DNA from: JAFEDN01 sp965651935
GTDB taxonomy: Bacteria; Pseudomonadota; Gammaproteobacteria; Coxiellales; Coxiellaceae
NCBI GenBank assembly: GCA_965651935.1
Contig: CBFGTC010000010.1
Span: 8,546-72,545 of the forward strand
Reading direction: 5' to 3'
Length of the DNA: 64,000 nt
A program made the position numbers and the translations under genes. The notes beneath the pieces are model-generated. The model saw only the letters and a program-made list of their open reading frames with translations, did no database searches and was not told the origin of the DNA. This document shows, piece after piece, positions 1-8,508 of this stretch. Within the stretch, counting starts at the first letter, position 1. Every line of letters starts with the position of its first letter.

Positions 1-318
1 ATTCAAAACATTACCCTGAACTTTAGCGCGATAACCTACACCAACCAATACTAATTTTTTTTCAAATCCAGTACTGACTCCAATAACCATATTATTGGCT
101 AATGCTCGAGTAGTACCGGCAATCGCATTAGCTTCGCTAGAATCATTGGCTGGGATTATTTGCAGTACGTTTTCAATTAATTGAACTTGGACTGCAGAAT
201 GCATAACGTGATGAATTTCGCCTAACTTACCTTTAACAGTAACATTCTGTCCAGAAATTCTCACTTCTGTATCTTTAGGAATTTTGACAGGTATTTTTGC
301 GACTCGACTAATTGCCAT
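1..318 (-). CDS. rplF: 50S ribosomal protein L6, N-terminal part (cut by window edge)
   Basis: This is the first 106 codons of L6, which binds 23S rRNA near the sarcin-ricin loop and factor-binding site. The start ATG is at 318-316 and the frame stays open to base 1. The visible product begins MAISRVAKIPVKIPKDTEV and contains the typical first L6 domain, including the segment ANNMVIGVSTGFEKKLVLVG followed by GYRAKVQG. The family is about 177 residues, so roughly 40% is missing only because the window ends. It follows rpsH by 15 bases, as in the spc operon. Confidence 0.95.
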   Translation of the reverse strand, partial: MAISRVAKIPVKIPKDTEVRISGQNVTVKGKLGEIHHVMHSAVQVQLIENVLQIIPANDSSEANAIAGTTRALANNMVIGVSTGFEKKLVLVGVGYRAKVQGNVLN

Positions 319-333
319 GATATAACCTCAACA

Positions 334-729
334 TCAACTGACGTAACACAATATTTCACCGCCCAATTTAAAATAACGAGCGCGGCGATCTGACATAATC
401 CCTTGTGGGGTGGAAACAATGGCAACCCCTAACCCGCTTTTTACTTTAGGCAATTCAGTGGTTTTCATATAAATGCGTAAGCCCGGACGGCTGATGCGTT
501 TCAATGATTCTATGACTGGTTGGCCTTGATAATATTTTAATGCAATAAAGAGGGTCGGTTTATCGGCATCGTTCACAACCCCACAATCATCAATATAACC
601 TTCGTCTTTTAAAACTTCAGCAATCTTTCGCTTTAGTTTAGATAGAGGCATTTCAATATAAGATTTCCGAACCATTTGGGCATTGCGGATTTGTGTTAAC
701 ATATCGGCGATAGGATCTTGCATACTCAT
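334..729 (-). CDS. rpsH: 30S ribosomal protein S8
   Basis: S8 is a primary 16S rRNA-binding protein needed for assembly of the central domain, and in enterobacteria it represses the spc operon. The 131-residue product matches the family length and opens MSMQDPIADMLTQIRNAQ. It ends with the conserved VSTPQGIMSDRRAR and GGEILCYVS. A second in-frame ATG two codons downstream could also be used. It lies between rpsN (6 bases upstream) and rplF. Confidence 0.97.
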   Translation of the reverse strand: MSMQDPIADMLTQIRNAQMVRKSYIEMPLSKLKRKIAEVLKDEGYIDDCGVVNDADKPTLFIALKYYQGQPVIESLKRISRPGLRIYMKTTELPKVKSGLGVAIVSTPQGIMSDRRARYFKLGGEILCYVS

Positions 730-735
730 AAATTT

Positions 736-1032
736 TTACCAACTCGCTTTTTTTAAACCAGGAACATCACCCCGCATTGCTGCTTGACGCAAACAAATAC
801 GGCATAAGCCAAATTTACGCAAAGTTCCGTGCGGACGGCCACAAGAACGGCAGCGTAATCGGATACGTATGGGGCTTTCATTACGTTTTCGCTTTTGCAA
901 CTTCACTACAGCCTCGTCAACTGCATCGGGATTTAAACGAATTTGTTCTTTTAGCGCAGTCCGAGTTTTTTGAGAATTTTGCACTCGACGAATACGTTTT
1001 AAATTCCGGATAATAACACTAGTTTTAGCCAT
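736..1032 (-). CDS. rpsN: 30S ribosomal protein S14, long form with four cysteines
   Basis: S14 helps assemble the 30S head. The 98-residue product has the long architecture of proteobacterial S14, with an N-terminal basic helix and the C-terminal GRPHG and MRGDVPGLKKASW motifs. Unlike the usual zinc-free long form it carries two CxxC pairs, C61/C64 and C77/C80, separated by 12 residues, as in the short zinc-ribbon type. The segment reads CRSCGRPHG then RKFGLCRICLR. Zinc binding is inferred from this spacing. Position between rplE and rpsH is the normal spc order, so this is the main S14 copy. Confidence 0.95.
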   Translation of the reverse strand: MAKTSVIIRNLKRIRRVQNSQKTRTALKEQIRLNPDAVDEAVVKLQKRKRNESPIRIRLRCRSCGRPHGTLRKFGLCRICLRQAAMRGDVPGLKKASW

Positions 1033-1049
1033 TTCAATCCCCTACCTTA

Positions 1050-1589
1050 TTATTCTCTAAAAGGAAAACCAAATGCTTTTAATAAAGCAATGCCTTCTTT
1101 ATTTGTCTTCGCCGTAGTGGCTATGGTGATATCCAAACCGCGAATAGTATCAATTTTATCGTATTCAATTTCTGGGAATACGATTTGCTCTTTAATCCCT
1201 AAGCTATAATTTCCTCTGCCATCGAAGGCTTTGACACTAAAACCACGAAAGTCGCGAATGCGGGGAATAGCAATGGTAATTAACCGTTGTAAAAAGTCAT
1301 ACATACGTTCACTACGTAAAGTCACTTTACACCCGATTGGCATACCTTCACGAATCTTAAATCCTGCAATCGATTTACGAGCTAAGGTAGGCAAGGGTTT
1401 TTGTCCACTGATTCGGGTCATATCGTCTAAGGCATGAGTCAGTATTTTTTTATCCGCGATGGCCTCACCCACCCCCATGTTGAGAACAATTTTGGTAATT
1501 CGGGGGACTTCCATGACACTGGTATAGTTAAAATCGCTCTTCAATTGCGATATCAATTTTTCTTTATACAATTTGTGTAGTTTATTCAT
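1050..1589 (-). CDS. rplE: 50S ribosomal protein L5
   Basis: L5 binds 5S rRNA and forms the B1b bridge to the small subunit near the P-site tRNA. The 179-residue length equals that of the family. Conserved segments visible are PRITKIVLNMGVGEA, KPLPTLARKSIAGFKIREG and RDFRGFSVKAFDGRGNYSLG. It lies in the spc gene order between rplX and rpsN with short spacers, so it is co-transcribed with them. Confidence 0.98.
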   Translation of the reverse strand: MNKLHKLYKEKLISQLKSDFNYTSVMEVPRITKIVLNMGVGEAIADKKILTHALDDMTRISGQKPLPTLARKSIAGFKIREGMPIGCKVTLRSERMYDFLQRLITIAIPRIRDFRGFSVKAFDGRGNYSLGIKEQIVFPEIEYDKIDTIRGLDITIATTAKTNKEGIALLKAFGFPFRE

Positions 1590-1603
1590 GACGTCTCTCT
1601 TGA

Positions 1604-1936
1604 CTAGCTCATCACATCAACGACTTCGCCGTTAGATTTAAAATAACGGACCTTGCGTTTAGCGCCTTCTTCGCCTACCAACTTATAACCCACTCGATCG
1701 GGTTGATTTTTTGCTAAGTTTAACAACGCCACATTTGAAATATGGACACTGGCTTCTTTTTGAATAATGGCAGGTTCAATTTTACGTTGTGGATCAGCTT
1801 TAATGTGTTTTTTAACTAAATTAATGCCTTCAACTACAACACGGTCATTACTCAATATTTTTAAAACTTTTCCAACGCGGCCTTTATCTTTGCCGGCAAT
1901 GACAACCACGGTATCTTCTGTTCTAATTTTTGCCAT
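1604..1936 (-). CDS. rplX: 50S ribosomal protein L24
   Basis: L24 initiates 50S assembly at the 5' end of 23S rRNA. The 110-residue product starts MAKIRTEDTVVVIAGKDKGR, which contains the KOW motif, and continues with VVEGINLVKKH. A longer frame opens upstream to 1966, but the ATG at 1936 has a GGAGG ribosome-binding site and matches the family N-terminus, so I use that start. It follows rplN with a 1-base gap. Confidence 0.96.
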   Translation of the reverse strand: MAKIRTEDTVVVIAGKDKGRVGKVLKILSNDRVVVEGINLVKKHIKADPQRKIEPAIIQKEASVHISNVALLNLAKNQPDRVGYKLVGEEGAKRKVRYFKSNGEVVDVMS

Positions 1937-1937
1937 T

Positions 1938-2309
1938 TTACAATACCTCCAGCGCCAAAGATACAATTTTCATAAATTGTGTACTGGCGCGCAATTCACG
2001 GGTCACCGGCCCAAATATACGAGTGCCGATAGGTTGCAATTGAGCATTGAGCAACACCACGGCGTTAGTATCAAATCGAATAACTGAACCGTCAGCTCGG
2101 CGAACCGGCTTGCGAGTACGTACGACTAAGGCATTCATTACTTCGCCTTTTTTCACTTTACCACGGGGTATCGCTTCTTTAATACTGACTTTAATGACGT
2201 CACCAATACTGGCATAACGTCGCTTAGAGCCACCTAATACTTTTATACATAATACTTTACGGGCGCCGCTGTTATCTGCGACTTGTAAAACTGATTCGGT
2301 TTGTATCAT
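1938..2309 (-). CDS. rplN: 50S ribosomal protein L14
   Basis: L14 lies at the subunit interface and forms bridges B5 and B8. The 123-residue product begins MIQTESVLQVADNSGARKVL and ends with the conserved FMKIVSLALEVL, both diagnostic. Its start overlaps the rpsQ stop by four bases, indicating translational coupling. In many bacteria rplN opens the spc operon, but I see no separate promoter here. Confidence 0.98.
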   Translation of the reverse strand: MIQTESVLQVADNSGARKVLCIKVLGGSKRRYASIGDVIKVSIKEAIPRGKVKKGEVMNALVVRTRKPVRRADGSVIRFDTNAVVLLNAQLQPIGTRIFGPVTRELRASTQFMKIVSLALEVL

Positions 2310-2581
2310 GACCCATTCCCCTCGAGAGCTTTTTCTTTAATGGAATCTAAAGTCCAAGTTTTGGTTTTAGATATCGGTCGACATTCTTTCACAACAACGA
2401 TATCACCTTTACGCGCCTCATTGTTCGGATTATGTGCATGCACACGAGTAGAACGACGAATAATTTTTTGATATTTGGGATGTCTTACCCTGCGCTCGAC
2501 TACAACCACAATGGTTTGATGCATTTTATCACTGACTACAATACCGGTCAGTGTACGCGGCAATGTAATTTTTTCACTCAT
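2306..2581 (-). CDS. rpsQ: 30S ribosomal protein S17
   Basis: S17 is an OB-fold protein that binds the 5' domain of 16S rRNA early in assembly. The 91-residue product carries TLTGIVVSDKMHQTIVVVVERRVRHPKYQKI-type S17 sequence and the GDIVVVKECRPISKTKTW segment. It overlaps both neighbours (rpmC and rplN) by four bases, the tight packing expected at the end of the S10 gene group. Confidence 0.97.
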   Translation of the reverse strand: MSEKITLPRTLTGIVVSDKMHQTIVVVVERRVRHPKYQKIIRRSTRVHAHNPNNEARKGDIVVVKECRPISKTKTWTLDSIKEKALEGNGS

Positions 2582-2772
2582 GCTTGCCGCTCCTTTTCAT
2601 TGATAATCGTATTAATACGAGCAACATTTCTGCGTAAATTTTTCACTACATTTGATTTGGGAGCTTCGCCCATTCCTTTTTCCATACGCAACTTAAATTG
2701 CTCTTTTTGCTGATCGATCAGCAATTGGCGTAATTCATTAATATTTTTGTCTCTTAGTTCACTCACCTTCAT
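2578..2772 (-). CDS. rpmC: 50S ribosomal protein L29
   Basis: L29 sits by the polypeptide exit tunnel next to L23. The start at 2772 gives 64 residues beginning MKVSELRDKN, the usual L29 N-terminus. An alternative upstream ATG at 2787 would add five residues inside the rplP gene and is less likely. The basic two-helix hairpin with QLKRNVARI-like sequence (LRRNVARINTII) near the end is typical. Confidence 0.96.
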   Translation of the reverse strand: MKVSELRDKNINELRQLLIDQQKEQFKLRMEKGMGEAPKSNVVKNLRRNVARINTIINEKERQA

Positions 2773-2773
2773 A

Positions 2774-3187
2774 TTATCCCCGTTCACGTTTCACAAAAAC
2801 GGCCTTAAGCGGCAATTTGGCTGCGGCTAGTGTAAATGCTTCCCTCGCCAGTTCTTCCGGAATTCCTTCGATTTCGAACATGACTCGTCCGGGTTTCACT
2901 TCAGCGACCCAATATTCCACATTCCCTTTCCCTTTCCCTTGACGAACTTCCAAAGGTTTTTTGGTAATGGGCTTATCCGGAAAAATTTGAATATATAGTT
3001 TACCACCGCGCTTCACATGGCGGGTGATCGCACGACGGGCGGCCTCAATCTGGCGAGCAGTTATTCTGCCGCGTGCAAGAGATTTTAAACCATATTCCCC
3101 GAAATGCACCGTGTTACCACTGGTAGCAAGGCCGCGATTACGACCTTTAAATTGTTTACGATATTTTGTTCGAGCCGGTTGACGCAT
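2774..3187 (-). CDS. rplP: 50S ribosomal protein L16
   Basis: L16 helps shape the A-site tRNA-binding region of the 50S subunit. The 137-residue product shows the conserved RTKYRKQFKGRNRGLA, AARRAITRHVKRGGK and GKGKGNVEYWVAEVKPGR segments. It sits three bases after rpsC and one base before the rpmC ATG, in normal S10 order. Nothing unusual is seen. Confidence 0.98.
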   Translation of the reverse strand: MRQPARTKYRKQFKGRNRGLATSGNTVHFGEYGLKSLARGRITARQIEAARRAITRHVKRGGKLYIQIFPDKPITKKPLEVRQGKGKGNVEYWVAEVKPGRVMFEIEGIPEELAREAFTLAAAKLPLKAVFVKRERG

Positions 3188-3190
3188 TTT

Positions 3191-3880
3191 TTATTCCTCG
3201 GTTGTCTCAGTCATTTCTTCTTGCCCCGCTTTTTTCGGCGGCTCTTTAGGCTGCAAATGGATTTCCCCTTTAAATATCCAAACTTTTACGCCGATAATAC
3301 CATAGGTTGTTTGCGCAATGGCAGTACCGTAATCAATATCAGCCCTTAAAGTATGCAAAGGGACGCGGCCTTCACGGTATTTTTCCGTGCGGGCAATTTC
3401 TGAACCAGCCAAGCGGCCAGATAAGGAGATCTTAATACCTTGAGCGCCATGACGCATAGTGGTTTGAACAGCGCGTTTCATGGCCCTTCTAAACATAACA
3501 CGGCGTTCTAGTTGGCCGGCAATGCTTTCAGCAACTAATTTAGCTTCTAAATCGGGTTTGCGAACCTCTTCAATCGTGATATGCACAGGCACTTTCATGA
3601 TATGAGCAACCTCTTTTCGTAAGGTTTCCACATCGCTGCCTTTTTTACCGATAATGACGCCGGGCCGAGCGGAATATATCGCCACACGTGCATTTTTAGC
3701 TGGCCGTTCAATTAAAATGTTACTGATCGCCGCACCTTTTAGCTTTTTAATTAAAAAATTTCTCACTTCAATATCATTATTCAAGTAATCGGCATAATTT
3801 TTTTTGTTAGCATACCATTTTGAAGTCCAACCTCGGGTTATGCCTAGTCTGATACCGTTCGGATTTACTTTTTGACCCAT
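3191..3880 (-). CDS. rpsC: 30S ribosomal protein S3
   Basis: S3 forms part of the mRNA entry tunnel and has helicase-related basic residues. The 229-residue product begins MGQKVNPNGIRLGI and has the KH domain (PGVIIGKKGSDVETLRKEV) followed by the C-terminal S3 domain (GAQGIKISLSGRLAGSEIAR). The C-terminal tail is short and acidic (EEMTETTEE), a variable region in the family. It lies between rplV and rplP. Confidence 0.98.
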   Translation of the reverse strand: MGQKVNPNGIRLGITRGWTSKWYANKKNYADYLNNDIEVRNFLIKKLKGAAISNILIERPAKNARVAIYSARPGVIIGKKGSDVETLRKEVAHIMKVPVHITIEEVRKPDLEAKLVAESIAGQLERRVMFRRAMKRAVQTTMRHGAQGIKISLSGRLAGSEIARTEKYREGRVPLHTLRADIDYGTAIAQTTYGIIGVKVWIFKGEIHLQPKEPPKKAGQEEMTETTEE

Positions 3881-3883
3881 TTT

Positions 3884-4228
3884 TTATTCTCCCCCCTCAG
3901 TATCAGCAACAACGACTGTAATATGACATGTTGGTTTAATGATCCGATTACCCCGACCTCGAGCTCGAGTGCGCATACGCTTCAAGCGAGGCCCGTGATC
4001 GACACAAATTGATTTGACACGTAATTCATCAATATCCGCGCCTAGGTTATGTTCCGCATTGGCAATGGCAGACCCTAATGCTTTTTTGACGGTTTGTGCG
4101 GCTTTTTTATTGCTAAATTTCAATATTTGCACCGCTTGTCCTACTGGCAAGCCACGAATTAAATCTGCTACTAAACGAGTTTTTTGGACCGATAATCCAG
4201 CATTTTTTAAAATTGCTATGGCTTGCAT
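3884..4228 (-). CDS. rplV: 50S ribosomal protein L22
   Basis: L22 lines the nascent-peptide tunnel, its beta-hairpin lying near the macrolide site. The 114-residue product carries QKTRLVADLIRG, KKALGSAIANAEHN and the hairpin region LKRMRTRARGRGNRI, matching family length. It shares one base with the rpsS stop and is followed by rpsC after three bases. Confidence 0.97.
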   Translation of the reverse strand: MQAIAILKNAGLSVQKTRLVADLIRGLPVGQAVQILKFSNKKAAQTVKKALGSAIANAEHNLGADIDELRVKSICVDHGPRLKRMRTRARGRGNRIIKPTCHITVVVADTEGGE

Positions 4229-4518
4229 TATTCTGCCCCCGATTTTTTAGCTTTCTTATCCGTTGCAGTATGGCCACGGAAAAGACGAGTTAAGGCAAAT
4301 TCACCTAATTTATGTCCTACCATATTTTCAGAAATATAAATAGGAACATGGTCTTTTCCATTGTGTACGGCTATAGTCAGCCCCACAAAATCGGGTAATA
4401 CCATAGAACGCCTCGACCATGTTTTGATGGGGCGTTTACTCTTCGTTGCTCCGGCTTCCATCACTTTTTTCATCAAGTGATGATCCACATAAGGGCCTTT
4501 TTTAATCGATCTTGGCAT
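4228..4518 (-). CDS. rpsS: 30S ribosomal protein S19
   Basis: S19 is part of the 30S head and contacts the A-site finger. The 96-residue product begins MPRSIKKGPYVDHHLMKKV and contains RRSMVLPDFVGLTIAVHNGK and MVGHKLGEFALTR, all conserved. The C-terminal tail is lysine-rich, as is usual. Confidence 0.98.
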   Translation of the reverse strand: MPRSIKKGPYVDHHLMKKVMEAGATKSKRPIKTWSRRSMVLPDFVGLTIAVHNGKDHVPIYISENMVGHKLGEFALTRLFRGHTATDKKAKKSGAE

Positions 4519-4531
4519 AAATTAACCTACT

Positions 4532-5356
4532 TTACTTCACTCTTCTATCACGCACGATCATCTGGCGTGTGCGTTTGTTACGCCGGGTTTTATAACCCTT
4601 GGCCGGTAACCCATTGGGCGATACTGGATGACGACCACGCGTACGCCCTTCACCACCACCGTGGCAGTGATCGACCGGATTCATTGCAGTTCCTCTAACT
4701 GTGGGACGAACACCGCGCCAGCGATTCGCTCCCGCTTTACCTAATGATCTTAAATTATGCTCGGAATTGGAAACTTCGCCAATACAAGCACGACAATTAG
4801 ATAAAATTTTACGCATTTCACCCGAGCGCATACGAACCAATGCATAAGCTCCTTCAATACCTGCCAATTGAGCAGAAGCGCCAGCGCTGCGCATCAACTG
4901 CGCGCCTTTGCCTGGTTTTAATTCCACACAATGTATGGCGGCGCCAAAAGGAATGTTACGCAATGGTAAACAATTTCCTGGCTTAATCGGCGATTGCACA
5001 CCCGATTGTACTTCTGATCCGACACGAAGTTCTTTAGGTGCAATAATATACCTTCTTTCGCCATCGGCATACAAGACCAACGCGATGTGAGCACTACGAT
5101 TAGGATCATACTCTAAACGTTCAACTCGACCCACAATACCATCTTTGTCACGTAAAAAATCGACTTGACGATAATGATGTTTATGTCCACCCCCTCGGCG
5201 GCGCACAGTTATTCTACCTTGATTATTACGGCAGCTAATGCGCTGTTTACTCTGCACCAATGGTGCGTACGGGGTCCCTTTATGCAATTCAGGGTTTACC
5301 ACTTTAATAACAAAGCGGCGTCCAGCTGAAGTGGGTTTGGCTTTTAATAAAGGCAT
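4532..5356 (-). CDS. rplB: 50S ribosomal protein L2
   Basis: L2 is a large rRNA-binding protein required for subunit association and peptidyl-transferase activity. The 274-residue product starts MPLLKAKPTSAGRRFVIKV; an in-frame ATG two codons earlier is possible. It has the RNA-binding motif RRRGGGHKHHYRQVDF and the C-terminal AMNPVDHCHGGGEGRTRGRHP, which contains the conserved histidine region important for catalysis. Confidence 0.98.
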   Translation of the reverse strand: MPLLKAKPTSAGRRFVIKVVNPELHKGTPYAPLVQSKQRISCRNNQGRITVRRRGGGHKHHYRQVDFLRDKDGIVGRVERLEYDPNRSAHIALVLYADGERRYIIAPKELRVGSEVQSGVQSPIKPGNCLPLRNIPFGAAIHCVELKPGKGAQLMRSAGASAQLAGIEGAYALVRMRSGEMRKILSNCRACIGEVSNSEHNLRSLGKAGANRWRGVRPTVRGTAMNPVDHCHGGGEGRTRGRHPVSPNGLPAKGYKTRRNKRTRQMIVRDRRVK

Positions 5357-5362
5357 AATCAA

Positions 5363-5650
5363 TTACCCTTCGGATTTATGTAAATCAATTTCTTGATTTT
5401 GCTCTAACACGACGTATGCTTTTTTCCAGTCCTTGGTCCTACCAGCACGCTTAGTTTTACCCTTAACACGGCAAATTTGAACTTTGCGCACTTTTACATT
5501 TAGATATTGCTCAACCGCCTTGCGAATTTCAAATTTGTTGGCGTCCGGCAATACTTTAAATGCATAATGGCGATAATTTCCTACATTCAATGAGGTTTTT
5601 TCAGTCACATGAGGCAGTTGCAAAATACTTAATAATCGTGATTCGCTCAT
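5363..5650 (-). CDS. rplW: 50S ribosomal protein L23
   Basis: L23 borders the tunnel exit and is the docking site for trigger factor and SRP. The 95-residue product has the typical PHVTEKTSLNV start and the NKFEIRKAVEQYLNVKVRKV and GRTKDWKKAYVVL segments. Its start overlaps the rplD stop by four bases, so the two are probably translationally coupled. Confidence 0.97.
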   Translation of the reverse strand: MSESRLLSILQLPHVTEKTSLNVGNYRHYAFKVLPDANKFEIRKAVEQYLNVKVRKVQICRVKGKTKRAGRTKDWKKAYVVLEQNQEIDLHKSEG

Positions 5651-6270
5651 TGCAGCACCTCTTCAATTTTCTTTAATGTGTCAACCGTCAATAAAACATG
5701 ATCGTAGGCGACTAAACTGACTGGATCCATATAGTTAAGTTCATTTATATCAACGTGTGGGATGTTACCCGCCGCTAATAATAGGTTGGTATTTTCCCGA
5801 TCAATAATAATTAAAACTTTACTAATATTGAGTCCTTGTAATTTATTTACCAAATCTTTGGTTTTAGGCCGATCCAAAATTAATTGATCAACCACTTTCA
5901 ATCGATCTTGGCGAATTAACTCTGAAAAAATGGAACGCAAAGCCGCACGATACATTTTGCGATTCACTTTTTGCTGATAATTGCGCGGAGTAGCGGCAAA
6001 CACTTTACCACCACCACGCCATATTGGGCTGCGAATAGAACCCGCACGGGCGCGTCCTGTGCCTTTTTGTTTCCAGGGTTTAATACCGCCACCACGAACT
6101 TGACTTCGGGTTTTTTGAGCTTTAGTTCCCGCTCGCCCTGCCGCCATATAAGCTACTACAACTTGGTGTACTAAGCCTTCATTAAATGGATGATTAAAAA
6201 GTTCTTCTGAAACCTGAACGCTGATAGATGAGTTAGCGCCAGTTTGATCTAATACAGGCAATTTCATCAT
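5647..6270 (-). CDS. rplD: 50S ribosomal protein L4
   Basis: L4 lines the exit tunnel and in E. coli also represses the S10 operon. The 207-residue product carries the tunnel loop region KTRSQVRGGGIKPWKQKGTGRARAG in the middle and a C-terminal Rossmann-like part. Two adjacent ATGs (MMKLPVLD) are possible starts. In this genome rpsJ follows tuf directly, leaving no room for the classical S10 leader that L4 binds in enterobacteria. Confidence 0.97.
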   Translation of the reverse strand: MMKLPVLDQTGANSSISVQVSEELFNHPFNEGLVHQVVVAYMAAGRAGTKAQKTRSQVRGGGIKPWKQKGTGRARAGSIRSPIWRGGGKVFAATPRNYQQKVNRKMYRAALRSIFSELIRQDRLKVVDQLILDRPKTKDLVNKLQGLNISKVLIIIDRENTNLLLAAGNIPHVDINELNYMDPVSLVAYDHVLLTVDTLKKIEEVLQ

Positions 6271-6914
6271 TTTTCTCCTCGCGCTTTAACAGACGGTTTC
6301 ACAACCACTGTGCCGCCCGGTGCTCCTGGGATTGAGCCTCTTACTAATAACAGATGACGTTCCGTATCAACTAATATCACTTCTTGGTTTTGCAATGTTC
6401 TTTTCACATTACCCAGGTGGCCAGGCATTTTTTTGCCTTTGAATACATTACCCGGAGTTTGACGTTGACCAGTCGATCCAATCGCGCGAGTAGACAAAGA
6501 GTTTCCGTGTGTTGCATCTTGTTTAGCAAAATGATGTCGCTTAATACCTCCAGCAAAACCTTTCCCTTTAGTAATACCGCTCACATCAACTGCTTGACCG
6601 ACCTGGAAAAGGGCCACATTGATCTCATCGCCGACGAATTTTCCTTCTAACTGGTTTTCCAGTACACGAAATTCACACACCACGTTTCCGGCCTCAACCC
6701 CTGCTTTACGGAAATGACCAGTCATGGGTTTATTCAAACGCGAAGCCAATTTTTGGCCTGCCGTAATTTGAAGCGCACAATAGCCGTCACTCGCTAAATT
6801 TTTAATCTGGGTAATGCGGTTAGGGGTGATGGATATCACCGTGACTGGAATTGACTCACCGGAATCTGTAAAGATTCGAGTCATCCCGCATTTTTTACCA
6901 ACTAAGCCAAGCAT
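6267..6914 (-). CDS. rplC: 50S ribosomal protein L3
   Basis: L3 reaches into the peptidyl-transferase centre and starts 50S assembly. The 215-residue product begins MLGLVGKKCGMTRIF and contains GKGFAGGIKRHHFAKQDATHG, with the conserved loop that nears the catalytic centre (TPGNVFKGKKMPGHLG). It overlaps rplD by four bases and lies 37 bases after rpsJ. Confidence 0.98.
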   Translation of the reverse strand: MLGLVGKKCGMTRIFTDSGESIPVTVISITPNRITQIKNLASDGYCALQITAGQKLASRLNKPMTGHFRKAGVEAGNVVCEFRVLENQLEGKFVGDEINVALFQVGQAVDVSGITKGKGFAGGIKRHHFAKQDATHGNSLSTRAIGSTGQRQTPGNVFKGKKMPGHLGNVKRTLQNQEVILVDTERHLLLVRGSIPGAPGGTVVVKPSVKARGEK

Positions 6915-6951
6915 TTTCGTCTCCTAATCAATTCCCAACTTTGGAAATTTT

Positions 6952-7266
6952 TTATTCTACACTTATCTGTACATCCACCCCAGCGGCTAAATCCAATTTC
7001 ATTAGTGCATCTACTGTTTTATCAGTAGGCTGCACTAAGACAACCAAACGCTTATGTGTGCGAATTTCGTACTGATCTCGGGCATCCTTATCGGCATGCG
7101 GCGAAATTAACACCGTATAGCGCTCAATTTTGGTTGGCAATGGAATCGGACCATTGATACGAGCGCCTGTTCTTTTCGCAGTATCGACAATTTCTGCCGT
7201 CGCTCGATCCAATAAACGATGGTCAAACGCCTTTAGCCTTATTATTATTCTTTCATTAGCAGCCAT
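6952..7266 (-). CDS. rpsJ: 30S ribosomal protein S10 (NusE)
   Basis: S10 is a 30S head protein and, as NusE, a partner of NusB and NusG in transcription antitermination and coupling. The 104-residue product has the conserved RIRLKAFDHRLLD-like start (IIIRLKAFDHRLLDRAT) and GARINGPIPLPTKIERYTVL. It lies six bases after tuf, so transcription enters from the str genes rather than from a separate S10 promoter with a leader. Confidence 0.98.
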   Translation of the reverse strand: MAANERIIIRLKAFDHRLLDRATAEIVDTAKRTGARINGPIPLPTKIERYTVLISPHADKDARDQYEIRTHKRLVVLVQPTDKTVDALMKLDLAAGVDVQISVE

Positions 7267-7272
7267 TTGATA

Positions 7273-8466
7273 TTACTCGATGATTTTTGCTACAACACCC
7301 GCGCCTACCGTACGACCGCCTTCACGAATCGCGAAACGCACCCCTTCTTCAATAGCAATCGGCGCAATCAATTCAACTACCATGCGAGTGTTATCACCAG
7401 GCATGATCATTTCCACGCCTGCTGGTAATTCAACCGATCCTGTTACGTCTGTGGTTCTGAAGTAGAACTGAGGGCGATAACCTTTAAAGAACGGCGTATG
7501 ACGTCCGCCTTCTTCTTTGGATAATACGTATACTTCCGCTTCAAATTTGGTATGCGGTTTGATGCTGCCTTTTTTAGATAAAACTTGACCGCGTTCAACG
7601 TCTTCTCTCTTCAAGCCACGTAATAAAATTCCAACGTTATCACCGGCAATCCCTTGGTCTAGCAATTTGCGAAACATTTCAACACCGGTACAGGTGCTAA
7701 CTTGAGTTGGTTTAATTCCGACGATTTCCACTTCTTCACCCACTTTGATCATGCCGCGTTCTATACGACCAGTCACTACCGTACCACGACCTGAAATAGA
7801 AAAGACGTCTTCGATAGGCATTAAGAAAGGTTTATCAATTTCACGTTTCGGATCAGGGATATAAGAATCCAAAGTATCCAACAATTGGAAAATAGCTTTT
7901 TCACCGATATCGGATTTGTCCCCTTCTAGCGCTTTAAGAGCTGAACCTTTAATGATAGGAGTGTCATCTCCAGGGAAATTATAGCTGTTTAATAATTCAC
8001 GAACTTCCATTTCCACTAAATCTAACAATTCTTGATCATCTACCATATCGGCTTTGTTTAAAAACACGACAATGTAAGGAATACCCACTTGACGGGCTAA
8101 AATGATGTGTTCGCGAGTTTGAGGCATAGGGCCATCGGCGGCGGAAACCACCAAGATTGCACCATCCATTTGGGCAGCACCGGTAATCATGTTTTTCACA
8201 TAATCCGCGTGACCAGGGCAGTCCACATGAGCATAGTGGCGTTTTTCAGTTTCATATTCCACGTGCGCGGTGTTAATGGTAATTCCGCGAGCTTTTTCTT
8301 CTGGAGCGGCATCGATTTGATCATAAGCTAAAAATTTAGCACGACCTTTTTCAGCGGCAATTTTGGTAATAGCCGCGGTGAGGGTTGTTTTTCCATGATC
8401 AACGTGACCAATTGTTCCAACGTTTACGTGGGTTTTATCACCTCTATTAAAAGCTTCTTTTGACAT
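7273..8466 (-). CDS. tuf: Elongation factor Tu
   Basis: EF-Tu carries aminoacyl-tRNA to the ribosome as a GTP complex. The 397-residue product has all G-motifs: GHVDHGKTT (P-loop), DCPGHADYV, NKADMVDD and the switch I region ARGITINTAHVEYE. The start at 8466 (MSKEAFNRG) has a GAGGT site upstream; the longer frame to 8475 lacks support. This is the only tuf in the window: the second copy that often lies between tRNA-Thr and tRNA-Trp is missing here. Confidence 0.98.
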   Translation of the reverse strand: MSKEAFNRGDKTHVNVGTIGHVDHGKTTLTAAITKIAAEKGRAKFLAYDQIDAAPEEKARGITINTAHVEYETEKRHYAHVDCPGHADYVKNMITGAAQMDGAILVVSAADGPMPQTREHIILARQVGIPYIVVFLNKADMVDDQELLDLVEMEVRELLNSYNFPGDDTPIIKGSALKALEGDKSDIGEKAIFQLLDTLDSYIPDPKREIDKPFLMPIEDVFSISGRGTVVTGRIERGMIKVGEEVEIVGIKPTQVSTCTGVEMFRKLLDQGIAGDNVGILLRGLKREDVERGQVLSKKGSIKPHTKFEAEVYVLSKEEGGRHTPFFKGYRPQFYFRTTDVTGSVELPAGVEMIMPGDNTRMVVELIAPIAIEEGVRFAIREGGRTVGAGVVAKIIE

Positions 8467-8508
8467 AATTAACACCTCATAATGAAAAAATGTGTTAGGT
8501 TAGAAACG

